DNA of 64,000 nt from Chitinophaga silvisoli. GTDB lineage: Bacteria > Bacteroidota > Bacteroidia > Chitinophagales > Chitinophagaceae. Positions 26,588-35,704 of this stretch are shown one piece after another. The notes under the pieces are model-generated. The model was not told the origin of the DNA, searched no databases, and worked only from the letters and a program-made list of their open reading frames with translations. Both the position numbers and the translations under genes were made by a program. How positions within the stretch are numbered: position 1 is the stretch's first letter; each line of letters begins with the position of its first letter. The DNA is taken from contig NZ_QTJV01000007.1 in assembly GCF_003412465.1 (NCBI RefSeq), forward strand, positions 124,001-188,000, in the 5' to 3' direction.

Positions 26588-28414
26588 ATGAAACCCACTT
26601 TTACACTCAGTGCCCTGCTGTTGCTCATACACCTGTGCACTTTCGGCCAGCTTGCTACCTATGGCCCTGTAGCAGAAAATTTACAGACAAGTATGTACAA
26701 CACCTTTGGTGTTCCTACCTCCAATTACTGGTGGTGTGCCCATGGCATAGATGCGCTTAATGACGGTTATCTGCGTACCCGTTCAGCTACGTACAGGACC
26801 CGTATGAAGAACCTCCTGCTGGGCACCAAATCGTTTAACGGCAACACCTATATCAACACTTTCTATGATGATATGGAGTGGATGGGGATAGCGGCGCTGA
26901 ATGCCTACAAATCTACCGAAGATGCCGATTACTACAGCGTTGCATCCCTGCTCTGGACGGACATCAACACAGGTTATTCCAATGGTGCTATCGACTGGAA
27001 CAAGAACTGTTCCGGTTGTAAAAATACCTGTGCGAATACCCCTGCGGTGATCCTGGGTGCACGCATTTACCGCTATACCGGGAATGCAGCAGACCTGCAA
27101 AGGGCAAAGGATATCTACACCTTTGTAAAGGCGAACCTGGTGGATGCCACTACCGGTGCTGTCTGGGACAACATCAACCTGAATACCGGTGTGACCCAGA
27201 AAGCCTGGATCTTCTCTTACAATGTAGGTACTTACATCGGTGCGGCCTGGGAACTGTACAAGGCCACGAACGATGTAACTTACCTGAACGATGCGATTAA
27301 GACGGCGGAATATGCATATAACAGCCGCCGGCCAAACGGGATGTTTTTTGCAGATGAAACAGGTGGGGGTGATGGCGGTTTGTTCAAAGGCATCTTTATC
27401 CGCTATCTCGCATTACTGGCCAGGGAAGGGGTGTTGACAGACGCGGTAAGAGCGAAGTACAATGCCGCTATCCAGTACAATGCAGAGGTTTTACGTACCC
27501 AGGGCATCAATACGTCCAACAACCTGGTGAGTCCTAACTGGTCAGTAGCACCGGGTAGTTCTACCGATTATTCCACGCAGATCAGTGGCGTATTCCTGGA
27601 AGAAGCTGCGGCCAACCTGGACCAGGCATTCTTCTACAAAGATGTCACCTATGGCGCTTATGCATGGCCACTGCCGGTAGGTGCGTACAACACGGCAGCA
27701 ATGGTAGCAAAAGGTATTAAGGATAATGATATCACCAGCTACGCGATCCCTGCAGGTTACCAGGTGACCTTGTATAAGAATGACAATTTCCTGGGCGATA
27801 ACCTGACTATAACAGGCCTGAGCACCTGGATTGGCAATGCCTGGAATGACAGTACATCTTCCCTGATTGTACATCCGGTAGGCGTGGCTACCTTCTACAA
27901 AGATTGTAATTATACAGGGGCCTTTGTGAGTCTGCCGGCGGGCACTTATACCTTGTCCCAGTTGCAGGCGAGAGGAATTCAGAATGATGATGTATCATCC
28001 CTGAAAGTGAGCAGCGGCTACCAGGTAACGATGTATCTGAATGATAATTTTGGTGGCAGATCAGTGGTGAAAACGGCGGATGATGCCTGTCTGGTAGATG
28101 ATAATTTTAATGATTCCACCTCCTCCATCAGGATTAGCGCAGCTGCGGCAGTCATCGCTAATGTGCAAACCAAAGTTAGGGCTGATGACAAGTCATTCGT
28201 TATCTATCCGAACCCTGTAAGAGATGTGTTGACATTGAGAGCCGGCTTTGATTTCTCCAGGGAAATAGTACGGGTAGTAGACATGTCAGGCAAAGTAGTA
28301 TTAAGTACTTATACCTCAACAGGTAAGATCGATGTGTCCCGTTTACCTGCCGGCGTATATACACTTGTGTTACACCATGGTAGTCAGCAATATACCCGCA
28401 AATTTGTAAAATAA
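26588..28414 (+). CDS. GH76 family endo-alpha-mannanase-like enzyme with beta-gamma-crystallin repeats and T9SS sorting domain
   Basis: A 608-residue secreted protein. Signal peptide (1-20), GH76 (alpha/alpha)6 domain (~22-345) with the paired aspartates Asp94-Asp95 (FYDDMEWMG), then two beta-gamma-crystallin domains (~348-518), each with two Greek-key motifs that carry the Ca2+ signature (N/D)(N/D)xx(S/T)S (NDDVSS, NDSTSS twice, DNDITS). The last ~75 residues (from VIYPNP) are a type A sorting domain for the type IX secretion system, so the enzyme is released or tethered on the cell surface. GH76 enzymes cut alpha-1,6-mannan, for example of fungal cell walls. It stands alone, ~3 kb from the second susC/susD locus. 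Confidence 0.9.
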   Translation: MKPTFTLSALLLLIHLCTFGQLATYGPVAENLQTSMYNTFGVPTSNYWWCAHGIDALNDGYLRTRSATYRTRMKNLLLGTKSFNGNTYINTFYDDMEWMGIAALNAYKSTEDADYYSVASLLWTDINTGYSNGAIDWNKNCSGCKNTCANTPAVILGARIYRYTGNAADLQRAKDIYTFVKANLVDATTGAVWDNINLNTGVTQKAWIFSYNVGTYIGAAWELYKATNDVTYLNDAIKTAEYAYNSRRPNGMFFADETGGGDGGLFKGIFIRYLALLAREGVLTDAVRAKYNAAIQYNAEVLRTQGINTSNNLVSPNWSVAPGSSTDYSTQISGVFLEEAAANLDQAFFYKDVTYGAYAWPLPVGAYNTAAMVAKGIKDNDITSYAIPAGYQVTLYKNDNFLGDNLTITGLSTWIGNAWNDSTSSLIVHPVGVATFYKDCNYTGAFVSLPAGTYTLSQLQARGIQNDDVSSLKVSSGYQVTMYLNDNFGGRSVVKTADDACLVDDNFNDSTSSIRISAAAAVIANVQTKVRADDKSFVIYPNPVRDVLTLRAGFDFSREIVRVVDMSGKVVLSTYTSTGKIDVSRLPAGVYTLVLHHGSQQYTRKFVK

Positions 28415-28437
28415 GGCAGGCCCTGGCCCACCTGAAG

Positions 28438-28485
28438 GATCCGCTGTGTCTGCAAAGCAGGCACGGCGGATCTTCGCATTTTTTT
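28438..28485 (+). terminator. Intrinsic terminator after the GH76 gene
   Basis: The stem GATCCGCTGTG (28438-28448) pairs with CACGGCGGATC (28462-28472, one G-T), with a 13-nt loop. The T-run begins ~6 nt after the stem, so efficiency is uncertain. Confidence 0.65.
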
Positions 28486-28486
28486 A

Positions 28487-28494
28487 TACCTTTG
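28487..28494 (+). promoter_or_regulatory. -7 promoter box of the CapA-like gene
   Basis: TACCTTTG matches TAnnTTTG and directly follows the terminator of the GH76 gene. No TTG lies at -33. Confidence 0.45.
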
Positions 28495-28552
28495 CGGCAT
28501 TGTGAAGTTTGTTTCGTAGGCGGACAATAGCGTGATTTATTCCCCAGTATAT

Positions 28553-29683
28553 ATGTTCAATTTGAATAGTTTTAAAAGCAGCAAAGTACTGTTTTCATTT
28601 AATGGCATTGTGTTGATCGTGTTAGCCCAATTATTACTCGGAGGCCCGGATACCATTTCATCCACGCCCCGGAAACCTGTATCGCTTAAGGCCACAGTAC
28701 CTGTAGCAAGGTTACGTGCACCTGGTTTGGAGGATACACTTAGTTTTTCGATAGTCGGCGACCTCATGGTAGGTTCCAGCTATCCGTCTACCTATTACCT
28801 GCCGCCTTATGATTCAGGTACGATTCTGCAGGCAGCGCTTGGCGTAATGCAGCAGACAGATCTCCGGCTTGGCAACCTGGAAAGCTGTGTGTCCGACTCC
28901 GCACCCGTTTTCAAAAGCTGTGGTACCAGTCAGTGCTTTGCCTTCCGTACGCCTGTTAAATTTGCGCAGTGGTACAAAGATGCAGGGTTCGACTACCTGA
29001 ACCTGGCCAACAATCACAGTTTTGATTTCGGACTCAAAGGTGTAAACAATACCCTGGACTGGCTGCAGGCAAATAATATCCGTACCAGTGGCACCCCGCA
29101 GCACCCTACGGACAGCATTACGGTCAGGAATACCCGCATTGGCTTCGTATCCTTTGCACCACATAGCAATTGTCTGAATCTCAACAACGATACTATCGTT
29201 CGGGCATACATTGAAGACCTGAAAACCCGTTTTGACCTGGTAGTAGTATTTTTCCATGGCGGTGCCGAAGGGGCTTCAAAAATGACCACACCGAAGAAAA
29301 AGGAGATCTTTTTTGGGCAGGATAGAGGCAATGTCAGACATTTTGCACGACTTTGTGTAGATGCCGGGGCGGACATGGTAATCGGCTCAGGCCCCCATGT
29401 AGTAAGGGGAATGGAAGTTTATAAAGAGAAATTAATAGCTTATAGTTTAGGAAATTTTTCAACTTATCATCAATTCAATTTAAAATATCCGCTAAATATT
29501 GCACCTTTGTTACAGGTAACAATCACAAAAGAGGGTAAATTGCTGGACAATAAAGTCTTCTCTTTCAAGCAAGAAGGAGAAGGTGTACCAAAACCGGATT
29601 CGGCCATGACCGCTTACAAGACTATCCGTTCATTGTCGGTGAAGGATTTTGGATTTACAGGTGTGAATGCAGGGACCTTGTGA
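28553..29683 (+). CDS. CapA/PgsA-family metallophosphatase-like protein, membrane anchored
   Basis: A 376-residue protein with one N-terminal membrane helix (~15-31) and a CapA domain: GDLMVG metal site, NLESCVSD, NLANNHSFDFG, VVVFFHGGAE and IGSGPHVVRG are all family hallmarks. Family members take part in poly-gamma-glutamate or capsule-like polymer export/synthesis, although many have no proven role. There is no capB/capC neighbour. A GTG 21 bp upstream is an alternative start. The following NlpC/P60 gene starts 16 bp after the stop, so the pair may act together at the cell wall. Confidence 0.88.
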   Translation: MFNLNSFKSSKVLFSFNGIVLIVLAQLLLGGPDTISSTPRKPVSLKATVPVARLRAPGLEDTLSFSIVGDLMVGSSYPSTYYLPPYDSGTILQAALGVMQQTDLRLGNLESCVSDSAPVFKSCGTSQCFAFRTPVKFAQWYKDAGFDYLNLANNHSFDFGLKGVNNTLDWLQANNIRTSGTPQHPTDSITVRNTRIGFVSFAPHSNCLNLNNDTIVRAYIEDLKTRFDLVVVFFHGGAEGASKMTTPKKKEIFFGQDRGNVRHFARLCVDAGADMVIGSGPHVVRGMEVYKEKLIAYSLGNFSTYHQFNLKYPLNIAPLLQVTITKEGKLLDNKVFSFKQEGEGVPKPDSAMTAYKTIRSLSVKDFGFTGVNAGTL

Positions 29684-29699
29684 TGCAAAAAATGTAATT

Positions 29700-30470
29700 G
29701 TGAAGAGGCTAATATTACTGCTATTGCCCCTGGGGGCGACCATAACGACTGCTGCACAGCAGAAAAAGAAAACCAAAGCCACACCTGCGAAGAAGCAAAC
29801 GCATGTGGTACATTCCACGCATGCTAAAACTACATCGCATGTGCATAATTCCCATGCTGGAAAAACGGCTCACCTGACTCATACCAAACCCGGATCGAAG
29901 GGGACTGCTCATCATACCGTAAAAGTGAAGAAACCTGTTTCGCAGGTCAATCCTGATTTGCCGGACGAACCGCTACATATGGCTTATGTGCCTGACAGTG
30001 CGGATCTGGCCAGCATCAAGCAGGAAGAGGTGCGTAACCTGTTGCTTACGCTGGTATCGGAACTGGGCAAACCTTACATTCGTGGTGCAATCGGGCCTAT
30101 TGGCTTTGATTGTAGCGGACTGATAAACTATGGATTTAATGCGATTGGAATGACCTTGCCCCGGACGGCGGCAAGTATTTCAGTACTGGGGCAGGTGGTG
30201 AGCCCGGAGAATTTCAGTCCGGGTGATTTGTTGTTTTTTACAGGCAGGAAGAATGTAAAAGGGAAGAAGGTGGGACATGTAGGCATGGTGTATAAGGTGG
30301 AGGATGGGAAGGTGATGATGATTCATTCTTCGAACCAGGGGGTGAATATTGTGGATATCACTAATAGTACTTATTATAAGAAGAGATTAGTGGCAGCGAA
30401 GCGGATCTTTGGGCCTACACCGGCAGATTCCTGTCAGGAGGCGATGCCGATGAATGAAAGTAAGAAGTAA
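29700..30470 (+). CDS. NlpC/P60-family cell-wall hydrolase with His-rich linker
   Basis: A 256-residue exported protein when started at the GTG that begins the signal peptide (VKRLILLLLPLGA). After the signal comes a basic, His-rich linker (~35-72, ten His), then an NlpC/P60 domain (~110-245) with catalytic Cys138 (GFDCSGL), His193 (GHVGMVY) and His209 (MIHSSN). It should cut peptide stems of peptidoglycan. It follows the CapA-like gene by 16 bp. The His-rich linker is unusual and might bind metal or the wall. A strong terminator follows. Confidence 0.9.
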   Translation: MKRLILLLLPLGATITTAAQQKKKTKATPAKKQTHVVHSTHAKTTSHVHNSHAGKTAHLTHTKPGSKGTAHHTVKVKKPVSQVNPDLPDEPLHMAYVPDSADLASIKQEEVRNLLLTLVSELGKPYIRGAIGPIGFDCSGLINYGFNAIGMTLPRTAASISVLGQVVSPENFSPGDLLFFTGRKNVKGKKVGHVGMVYKVEDGKVMMIHSSNQGVNIVDITNSTYYKKRLVAAKRIFGPTPADSCQEAMPMNESKK

Positions 30471-30480
30471 ATAATTATAG

Positions 30481-30517
30481 AAAAGGCCCGGAGCCCAGGT
30501 GGCTCCGGGCCTTTTTT
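30481..30517 (+). terminator. Strong intrinsic terminator after the NlpC/P60 gene
   Basis: The stem AAAAGGCCCGGAGCC pairs exactly with GGCTCCGGGCCTTTT around a 5-nt loop, followed by T. Confidence 0.9.
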
Positions 30518-30584
30518 ATTTAAATAATTTTTATTCCCCCCAATCCCTTATTTTTAAGGATTCCCCGAACCAAAAACAATCGTT

Positions 30585-32222
30585 ATGGAAGCACAGCAAC
30601 TGGACATGAACAGGAATGAAGATGCCATGCGCAGATCGCTCAGTACCCTGAAACAACGCCTCGCCATTGTAGAACAGGGCGGAGGTAAAAAGAACCTTGA
30701 AAAAGTCCGCCAGCGCGGCAAATTGACTCCCCGCGAACGCATCGCTTACCTCTGTGACAAAGACACGCCATTTACCGAAATAGGGGCATTTGCGGCCTAT
30801 GGAATGTATGAGGAACATGGTGGTTGTCCGGCAGCAGGTACAGTAGGTGGTATCGGTTATATCGCCGGCCGTCAGTGTATGATTGTGGCCAACGATATGA
30901 CAGTAAAAGCCGGGGCCTGGTTTCCCATGACGGGAAAGAAAAACCTTCGCCTCCAGGAGATCGCCATGGAGAATCATTTGCCTATAATTTACCTCGTAGA
31001 TAGTGCGGGGGTATACCTGCCCATGCAGGACGAGATCTTCCCGGATAAGGAGCATTTTGGCCGGATATTCCGCAATAATGCACGGATGAGTGCCATGGGA
31101 ATTACGCAGATCGCCGCGGTGATGGGTAGCTGTGTGGCAGGTGGTGCCTATCTGCCTATCATGAGCGATGAAGTGCTGATGGTAGAAGGCAACGGATCCA
31201 TCTTCCTTGCGGGCCCTTACCTGGTAAAAGCCGCGATCGGTGAAACCATTGATGCAGAGACCCTGGGCGGTGCAGTGACGCATACAGAAATCTCCGGTAT
31301 AGCAGATTATAAATTCAGTACAGACGAAGAGTGCCTTGATCATATCAGGAAAATAGTGAGCAAGCTGGGACACCCGGCCAATGCAGGCTTTGACAGGATA
31401 GAAGCAGCGGCACCGACCAAAGATCCTAATGAATTATATGGGATCATTCCGGAAGATAGTACCCGTCCTTATGATATGGTGGAGGTGATAGAAAGGATGG
31501 TAGACAAATCAGAATTTGACCAATACAAAGAGGATTATGGAAAAAGCATCTTGTGTGGCTATGCCCGCATAGATGGCTGGGCTGTAGGGATAGTCGCAAA
31601 TCAACGGAAGATCGTAAAGAGTAAGAAAGGTGAGATGCAGATGGGAGGCGTGATCTATAATGATAGTGCGGATAAGGCGGCGCGCTTTATTATGAACTGT
31701 AACCAGAAGAAGATTCCGCTGATCTTTTTGCAGGATGTAACAGGCTTTATGGTGGGTAGCCGTAGTGAGCATGCGGGGATCATCAAAGATGGGGCGAAGC
31801 TGGTGAATGCGGTGGCGAATTCAGTCGTGCCAAAGATTACGGTGATTGTGGGGAATTCTTATGGTGCAGGCAACTATGCGATGTGTGGGAAGGCGTATGA
31901 TCCAAGGTTTATTTATGCCTGGCCGAATGCGAAGATAGCTGTAATGGGAGGGGAGCAGGCAGCAAAAACATTGCTGCAGATCCAGGTGGCATCGCTAAAG
32001 GCGAAGGGGGAGGAAATTACGGCGGAAGAGGAGAACAGGTTGTTGTCGGAGATTACGGCGAAGTATAATAGTCAGACTACGCCATATTATGCGGCAGCAC
32101 GCTTGTGGGTGGATGAGATTATTGATCCTTTGAATACGCGGAAGATTATATCGGAGAGTATAAAGGCGGCGAATCAGGCACCTGTGGAGAGCGCGTTTAG
32201 TTTGGGGGTGTTTCAGGTGTAA
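30585..32222 (+). CDS. Acyl-CoA carboxylase, carboxyltransferase subunit (methylcrotonyl-CoA carboxylase beta-like)
   Basis: A 545-residue biotin-dependent carboxyltransferase with N- and C-terminal crotonase-like halves. Key stretches are AGTVGGIGYIAGRQCMI, VDSAGVYLPMQDEIFPDKEHFGRIF (the beta subunit of methylcrotonyl-CoA carboxylase is close here), GSCVAGGAYLP and GNSYGAGNYAMCG with YAWPNAKIAVMGG. It transfers CO2 from carboxybiotin to an acyl-CoA. The biotin carboxylase/carrier partner is not adjacent. Methylcrotonyl-CoA (leucine catabolism) is the most likely substrate; propionyl- or other acyl-CoA are alternatives. Confidence 0.9.
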   Translation: MEAQQLDMNRNEDAMRRSLSTLKQRLAIVEQGGGKKNLEKVRQRGKLTPRERIAYLCDKDTPFTEIGAFAAYGMYEEHGGCPAAGTVGGIGYIAGRQCMIVANDMTVKAGAWFPMTGKKNLRLQEIAMENHLPIIYLVDSAGVYLPMQDEIFPDKEHFGRIFRNNARMSAMGITQIAAVMGSCVAGGAYLPIMSDEVLMVEGNGSIFLAGPYLVKAAIGETIDAETLGGAVTHTEISGIADYKFSTDEECLDHIRKIVSKLGHPANAGFDRIEAAAPTKDPNELYGIIPEDSTRPYDMVEVIERMVDKSEFDQYKEDYGKSILCGYARIDGWAVGIVANQRKIVKSKKGEMQMGGVIYNDSADKAARFIMNCNQKKIPLIFLQDVTGFMVGSRSEHAGIIKDGAKLVNAVANSVVPKITVIVGNSYGAGNYAMCGKAYDPRFIYAWPNAKIAVMGGEQAAKTLLQIQVASLKAKGEEITAEEENRLLSEITAKYNSQTTPYYAAARLWVDEIIDPLNTRKIISESIKAANQAPVESAFSLGVFQV

Positions 32223-32234
32223 TCCCTATCTTTG
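32202..32234 (+). promoter_or_regulatory. Promoter of rnhA, near-leaderless
   Basis: TTG (32202-32204), 22 nt, then TATCTTTG (32227-32234). Only 6 nt separate the -7 box from the ATG, so the transcript would start within a few bases of the start codon. Confidence 0.6.
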
Positions 32235-32240
32235 CCCGCT

Positions 32241-32699
32241 ATGTCCGAAGTTATAATCTACACAGACGGTTCATCCCGCGGCAACCCAGGCCCTGGTGGC
32301 TATGGTGTTATCCTCATGTGGAACTCCGTTCGCAAAGAACTCTCCCAGGGATACCGCAAAACCACCAACAACCGCATGGAACTGCTGGCGGTTATCGTAG
32401 CCCTTGAATCACTCAAAAAAGACGGGCTTCCTGTCCGCATCTTCACCGACAGTGAATATGTAGTCAACTCCATCGAAAAAGGCTGGCTCTGGAACTGGGT
32501 AAAGATCGGATTCAAAGACAAAAAGAACAAAGACCTCTGGCAGCGTTTTATCCCTGCATACAAAAGGCAACAGGTGAAATTTACATGGGTAAAAGGCCAC
32601 GCCACGAACCCATTTAATAACCGTTGTGATGAATTGGCTACCGCCGCCGCAGATAGCGGGCAATGGCTGATAGACCAGGGGTTTGAGGCAGGGAATTAA
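32241..32699 (+). CDS. rnhA: Ribonuclease HI
   Basis: A 152-residue RNase HI that cuts the RNA strand of RNA-DNA hybrids. The catalytic DEDD set is visible: Asp9 (YTDGSSRGNPG), Glu47 (NNRMELLA), Asp70 (FTDSEYV) and Asp130 (NNRCDELA), with the basic handle loop (VKIGFKDKKNKDLW). The length is normal. ATG 32241 is chosen over a TTG nine bases upstream, which is part of the -7 box. It ends at a bidirectional terminator. Confidence 0.97.
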   Translation: MSEVIIYTDGSSRGNPGPGGYGVILMWNSVRKELSQGYRKTTNNRMELLAVIVALESLKKDGLPVRIFTDSEYVVNSIEKGWLWNWVKIGFKDKKNKDLWQRFIPAYKRQQVKFTWVKGHATNPFNNRCDELATAAADSGQWLIDQGFEAGN

Positions 32700-32708
32700 A
32701 TGTATTCG

Positions 32709-32759
32709 TATAAAAAGAAGAGGTGCGCTATAAAAAATAGCGCACCTCTTCTTTTTATA
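32709..32759. terminator. Bidirectional intrinsic terminator between rnhA and a convergent lipoprotein gene
   Basis: About 22-bp perfect arms (32709-32730 and 32738-32759) around a 7-nt loop, with A-rich and T-rich ends, can stop transcription from both sides. Confidence 0.9.
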
Positions 32760-32769
32760 AAAAACAAAC

Positions 32770-33936
32770 TTAGAAATTTGAATAATGCTTCATTACCACA
32801 TTCGTAATCTCCCCATAAGACTTCGCCACCGCCGCCTGAAACAATTCTCCCACAGTAGGAGAAGGCAAATCCTGCCCACCAATCAACTTCCTGTCTTCCG
32901 GCGCTAAGACCCGTTCATCCCCCTTAAAATAGCAAAACGCATTGCTCCATCCTGCATCCGCCGGCAACACAATCTTCTCCATATCATCATCATTCGCCCC
33001 ATCTATCAGGTAACACACAATATTGCCACCTGTCACCACCGTCACATTCGTAAAATACAACACGCCCTTATAAGTCTCCTTCCTGATCTTCTCACTCTGC
33101 CTGGGCCTTTTAGTCGTATCTGCCGGCTCCACGATCTCTACCGTTTTCACCAATTCCCTGAAATTCTTCTGGATATTAGGCTTACTCACTAAAAAATCTT
33201 CCACCCGGATATCCACCAGGTAATCTGCATGCAGTTTATTCTTCACCACCTCACTTTCCGGCAGGATCTGTACAAAGTTGTTATTATTCTTTGCCCGCAG
33301 GTTATTCAGCACATTATCCCTGAACACTGCTGCTACCGGTTCCAGTGCTCTCTGATCGTATTGCGAAACAAGCGCCACATCTCTCACCTCCACGATCGCC
33401 ATACCCATCTGGTAGGCCTGGTCCATCATCTCTTTGGCATTCTTATAATCCGGCACCAGGGACAGTGCCGCCTGGAAATTACTATATGCTTTGCGGGCAC
33501 TGAATTTATCTCCATTGCGCAGCAATGCCATGCCACGATCATATCGCGTAGCAGCTGCCGTATCTTTGGAAGCATTAATTGCATTCCGGTAATCCTTTGG
33601 CGTTACCACCGTCAGGCATGCCGGGCATGCTTCAATATTGTTATAGAGGTTTTGCAGCACCTGGTACTCCTGCAGGGCCGATTCAAATTTTAAATGCCCA
33701 CTGGATGACAATGCAGCAGTTGCATTCTTCTCATGCAATTGTACGGATTGCGCATATGCCTGTGGCAATAGAGTCAGTGAAGTCGAAGAGGTGGGACTTT
33801 TACGGAGTTTCTTTACAAATGCAATAACGGCTTCGTCATAACGACCCTTATTGTACAGTTTTTCTCCTGATTTACAGGACAATGCAAGAATAAATGGTGC
33901 AATTAGCCACCAGCGACAGTCAGGTTTGTATTTCAT
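32770..33936 (-). CDS. TPR-containing lipoprotein of unknown function
   Basis: A 388-residue protein with a lipoprotein signal (ILALSC, Cys21) when started at ATG 33936; the frame is open 21 codons further without a signal. TPR-like helices occupy ~24-190 (LYNKGRYDEAVIAF, ARKAYSNFQAALSLVPDYKNAKEMM). The rest is an alpha/beta region with no family I can name (VQILPESEVVKNKLHADYLVDIRVEDF is LptE/curli-like in feel only). It stands alone, convergent with rnhA. It is conserved in type among Bacteroidota envelopes, but the function is not known. Confidence 0.75.
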   Translation of the reverse strand: MKYKPDCRWWLIAPFILALSCKSGEKLYNKGRYDEAVIAFVKKLRKSPTSSTSLTLLPQAYAQSVQLHEKNATAALSSSGHLKFESALQEYQVLQNLYNNIEACPACLTVVTPKDYRNAINASKDTAAATRYDRGMALLRNGDKFSARKAYSNFQAALSLVPDYKNAKEMMDQAYQMGMAIVEVRDVALVSQYDQRALEPVAAVFRDNVLNNLRAKNNNNFVQILPESEVVKNKLHADYLVDIRVEDFLVSKPNIQKNFRELVKTVEIVEPADTTKRPRQSEKIRKETYKGVLYFTNVTVVTGGNIVCYLIDGANDDDMEKIVLPADAGWSNAFCYFKGDERVLAPEDRKLIGGQDLPSPTVGELFQAAVAKSYGEITNVVMKHYSNF

Positions 33937-34138
33937 GATGTAGGTATAGTCCCCTTGGTAAAAGAGATTGCCGCAGGTAATCTCTTTGCTATAAAGCACA
34001 TGTTGTGCATAGCAGGTAGTTTAATTCAATAGAATAAGCATCCTGGTAGTCATGCTGGTTTTTCAAGGGATGATCTTTTCCTAAAAAGACCTCCAAAGAA
34101 ACCTTTCAACCTCCACAAATCCTCCTTCCCCTCAACTT

Positions 34139-34576
34139 CTACTTCAGATACCTTTTAATCTCCCGCTGTGTATCTCTCTGCTTTATAGACTCACGCTTAT
34201 CATGCAGCTTCTTACCTCTGCCAAGACCTATCTCCATCTTCGCCAAACCCTTCTCAGTCAAAAAAATACGCAATGGAATGATGGTAAACCCTTTCTCCTT
34301 AATCTTATTCTCCATCTTACGCAGTTCCCGTTTGGTCAACAGGAGCTTACGTTCGCGCAATGGGTCATGATTCGCGTAGGCGCCATGCGAATATTCGGTG
34401 ATATGCAGGCTTCTAACAAACAATTCTCCTTTAGAAAAATAGCAGAATGAATCATTAAAACTTACCCGGCTCTGACGGATAGATTTAATCTCAGTACCTG
34501 TCAATACCATCCCGGCAATAAATTTATCCTCTATTGCATATTCATAAAATGCCGATCTGTTTCTCAGTTCTGCCAC
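34139..34576 (-). CDS. smpB: SsrA-binding protein SmpB
   Basis: A 145-residue tmRNA partner used in ribosome rescue. The OB-fold residues (YAIEDKFIAGMVLTGTEIKSIR, split here by description only) and the C-terminal basic tail (LGRGKKLHDKRESIKQRDTQ) are typical. Length is normal. It stands between the TPR lipoprotein and accD on the same strand. tmRNA itself is not in the window. Confidence 0.97.
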   Translation of the reverse strand: MAELRNRSAFYEYAIEDKFIAGMVLTGTEIKSIRQSRVSFNDSFCYFSKGELFVRSLHITEYSHGAYANHDPLRERKLLLTKRELRKMENKIKEKGFTIIPLRIFLTEKGLAKMEIGLGRGKKLHDKRESIKQRDTQREIKRYLK

Positions 34577-34653
34577 TTTTAAAATTGGGATTTACAAATT
34601 GCGGATTACAAAGGCATGTCGCCACACCTGCTGTAATCCGCAATCATCTATAA

Positions 34654-35502
34654 TTAGTTTTTAAATAACTCGAGCAACTGTGCCAGCTTGGCCTTCATTT
34701 CCTTACGGTCGATGATCAGGTCCAGGAAACCATGTTCCAGCAGGAACTCAGCACTCTGGAAACCTTCCGGCAGGTCCTTCTTGATTGTCTCCTTAATGAT
34801 ACGTGGACCAGCGAAACCAATCAGGGCCTTCGGCTCTGCGATGTTCAGGTCACCCAGCATTGCGAAAGATGCCGTTACACCACCGGTGGTAGGATCTGTC
34901 GCCAGGGAGATGAATGGCAGCTTCGCGTCCGCCAGCTGGGTCAGCTTGGCAGAGGTCTTAGCCATCTGCATCAAAGAAAACGCACTTTCCATCATACGGG
35001 CACCACCAGATTTGGAGATGATCATCAATGGCATTTTGTGCGCAATGCAGTAATCAATAGAGCGGGCGATTTTCTCACCTACTACGGAACCCATAGATCC
35101 GCCAATGAAGGCAAAGTCCATACAGGAAACCACCAGGTCATTGCCAAATACTTTACCCACACCAACACGCATCGCGTCTTTCAGGCCGGATTTCTTCTGG
35201 GCATCTACCAGTCTTGCGCCATATGGCTTTAAGTCCTTGAAGCCCAGGAAGTCCTTTGGATAAATATTTGGGAACAGCTCTTCGAACTGATTGTTATCGA
35301 ATAAAATCTCGAAATATTCAGCAGAATCGATGCGATTGTGGTAATTACACTTATCGCACACGTAAAAGTGGTTCTTCAGGTCTTTTACCGTAACTGTTTT
35401 TTTGCAGCTAGGGCATTTGTGCCACAAACCATCCGGCGCTTCTTTCTTCTCACTTGTAGACGTTTGAATGCCTTGTTTAATTCGCTTAAACCAGCTTGAC
35501 AT
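34654..35502 (-). CDS. accD: Acetyl-CoA carboxylase, carboxyltransferase beta subunit
   Basis: A 282-residue subunit of the first enzyme of fatty acid synthesis. It has the N-terminal zinc ribbon (HKCPSCKKTV ... YVCDKCNYHN, four Cys at ~29-51) and the crotonase-like carboxyltransferase core (SKSGGARMMES, DPTTGGVTASFAMLGD, IGFAGPRII). Length and layout are normal. The partner accA is elsewhere. Confidence 0.97.
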   Translation of the reverse strand: MSSWFKRIKQGIQTSTSEKKEAPDGLWHKCPSCKKTVTVKDLKNHFYVCDKCNYHNRIDSAEYFEILFDNNQFEELFPNIYPKDFLGFKDLKPYGARLVDAQKKSGLKDAMRVGVGKVFGNDLVVSCMDFAFIGGSMGSVVGEKIARSIDYCIAHKMPLMIISKSGGARMMESAFSLMQMAKTSAKLTQLADAKLPFISLATDPTTGGVTASFAMLGDLNIAEPKALIGFAGPRIIKETIKKDLPEGFQSAEFLLEHGFLDLIIDRKEMKAKLAQLLELFKN

Positions 35503-35652
35503 ATTGAACTATTAGGTTACAAAATAGTTGTGCAAGATACAAATTAAATTAACTTCAAAAGTATCTCATCTGCAATATTATAACAAAAGAGGCTGGTACT
35601 CACTATTTTCCTGAAAATACCATTTTCGTAGGAGGGGAAGGGCTAAAATGCA

Positions 35653-35683
35653 GAAGCCGGTAATCACCAAGATTACCGGCTTC
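35653..35683 (-). terminator. Terminator of the aldolase gene
   Basis: Exact 13-bp arms (35653-35665 and 35671-35683) around a 5-nt loop. On the minus strand the stem is followed by a short T-rich stretch. Confidence 0.75.
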
Positions 35684-35704
35684 CCTGAAGTATCTCCCTC
35701 AAAA

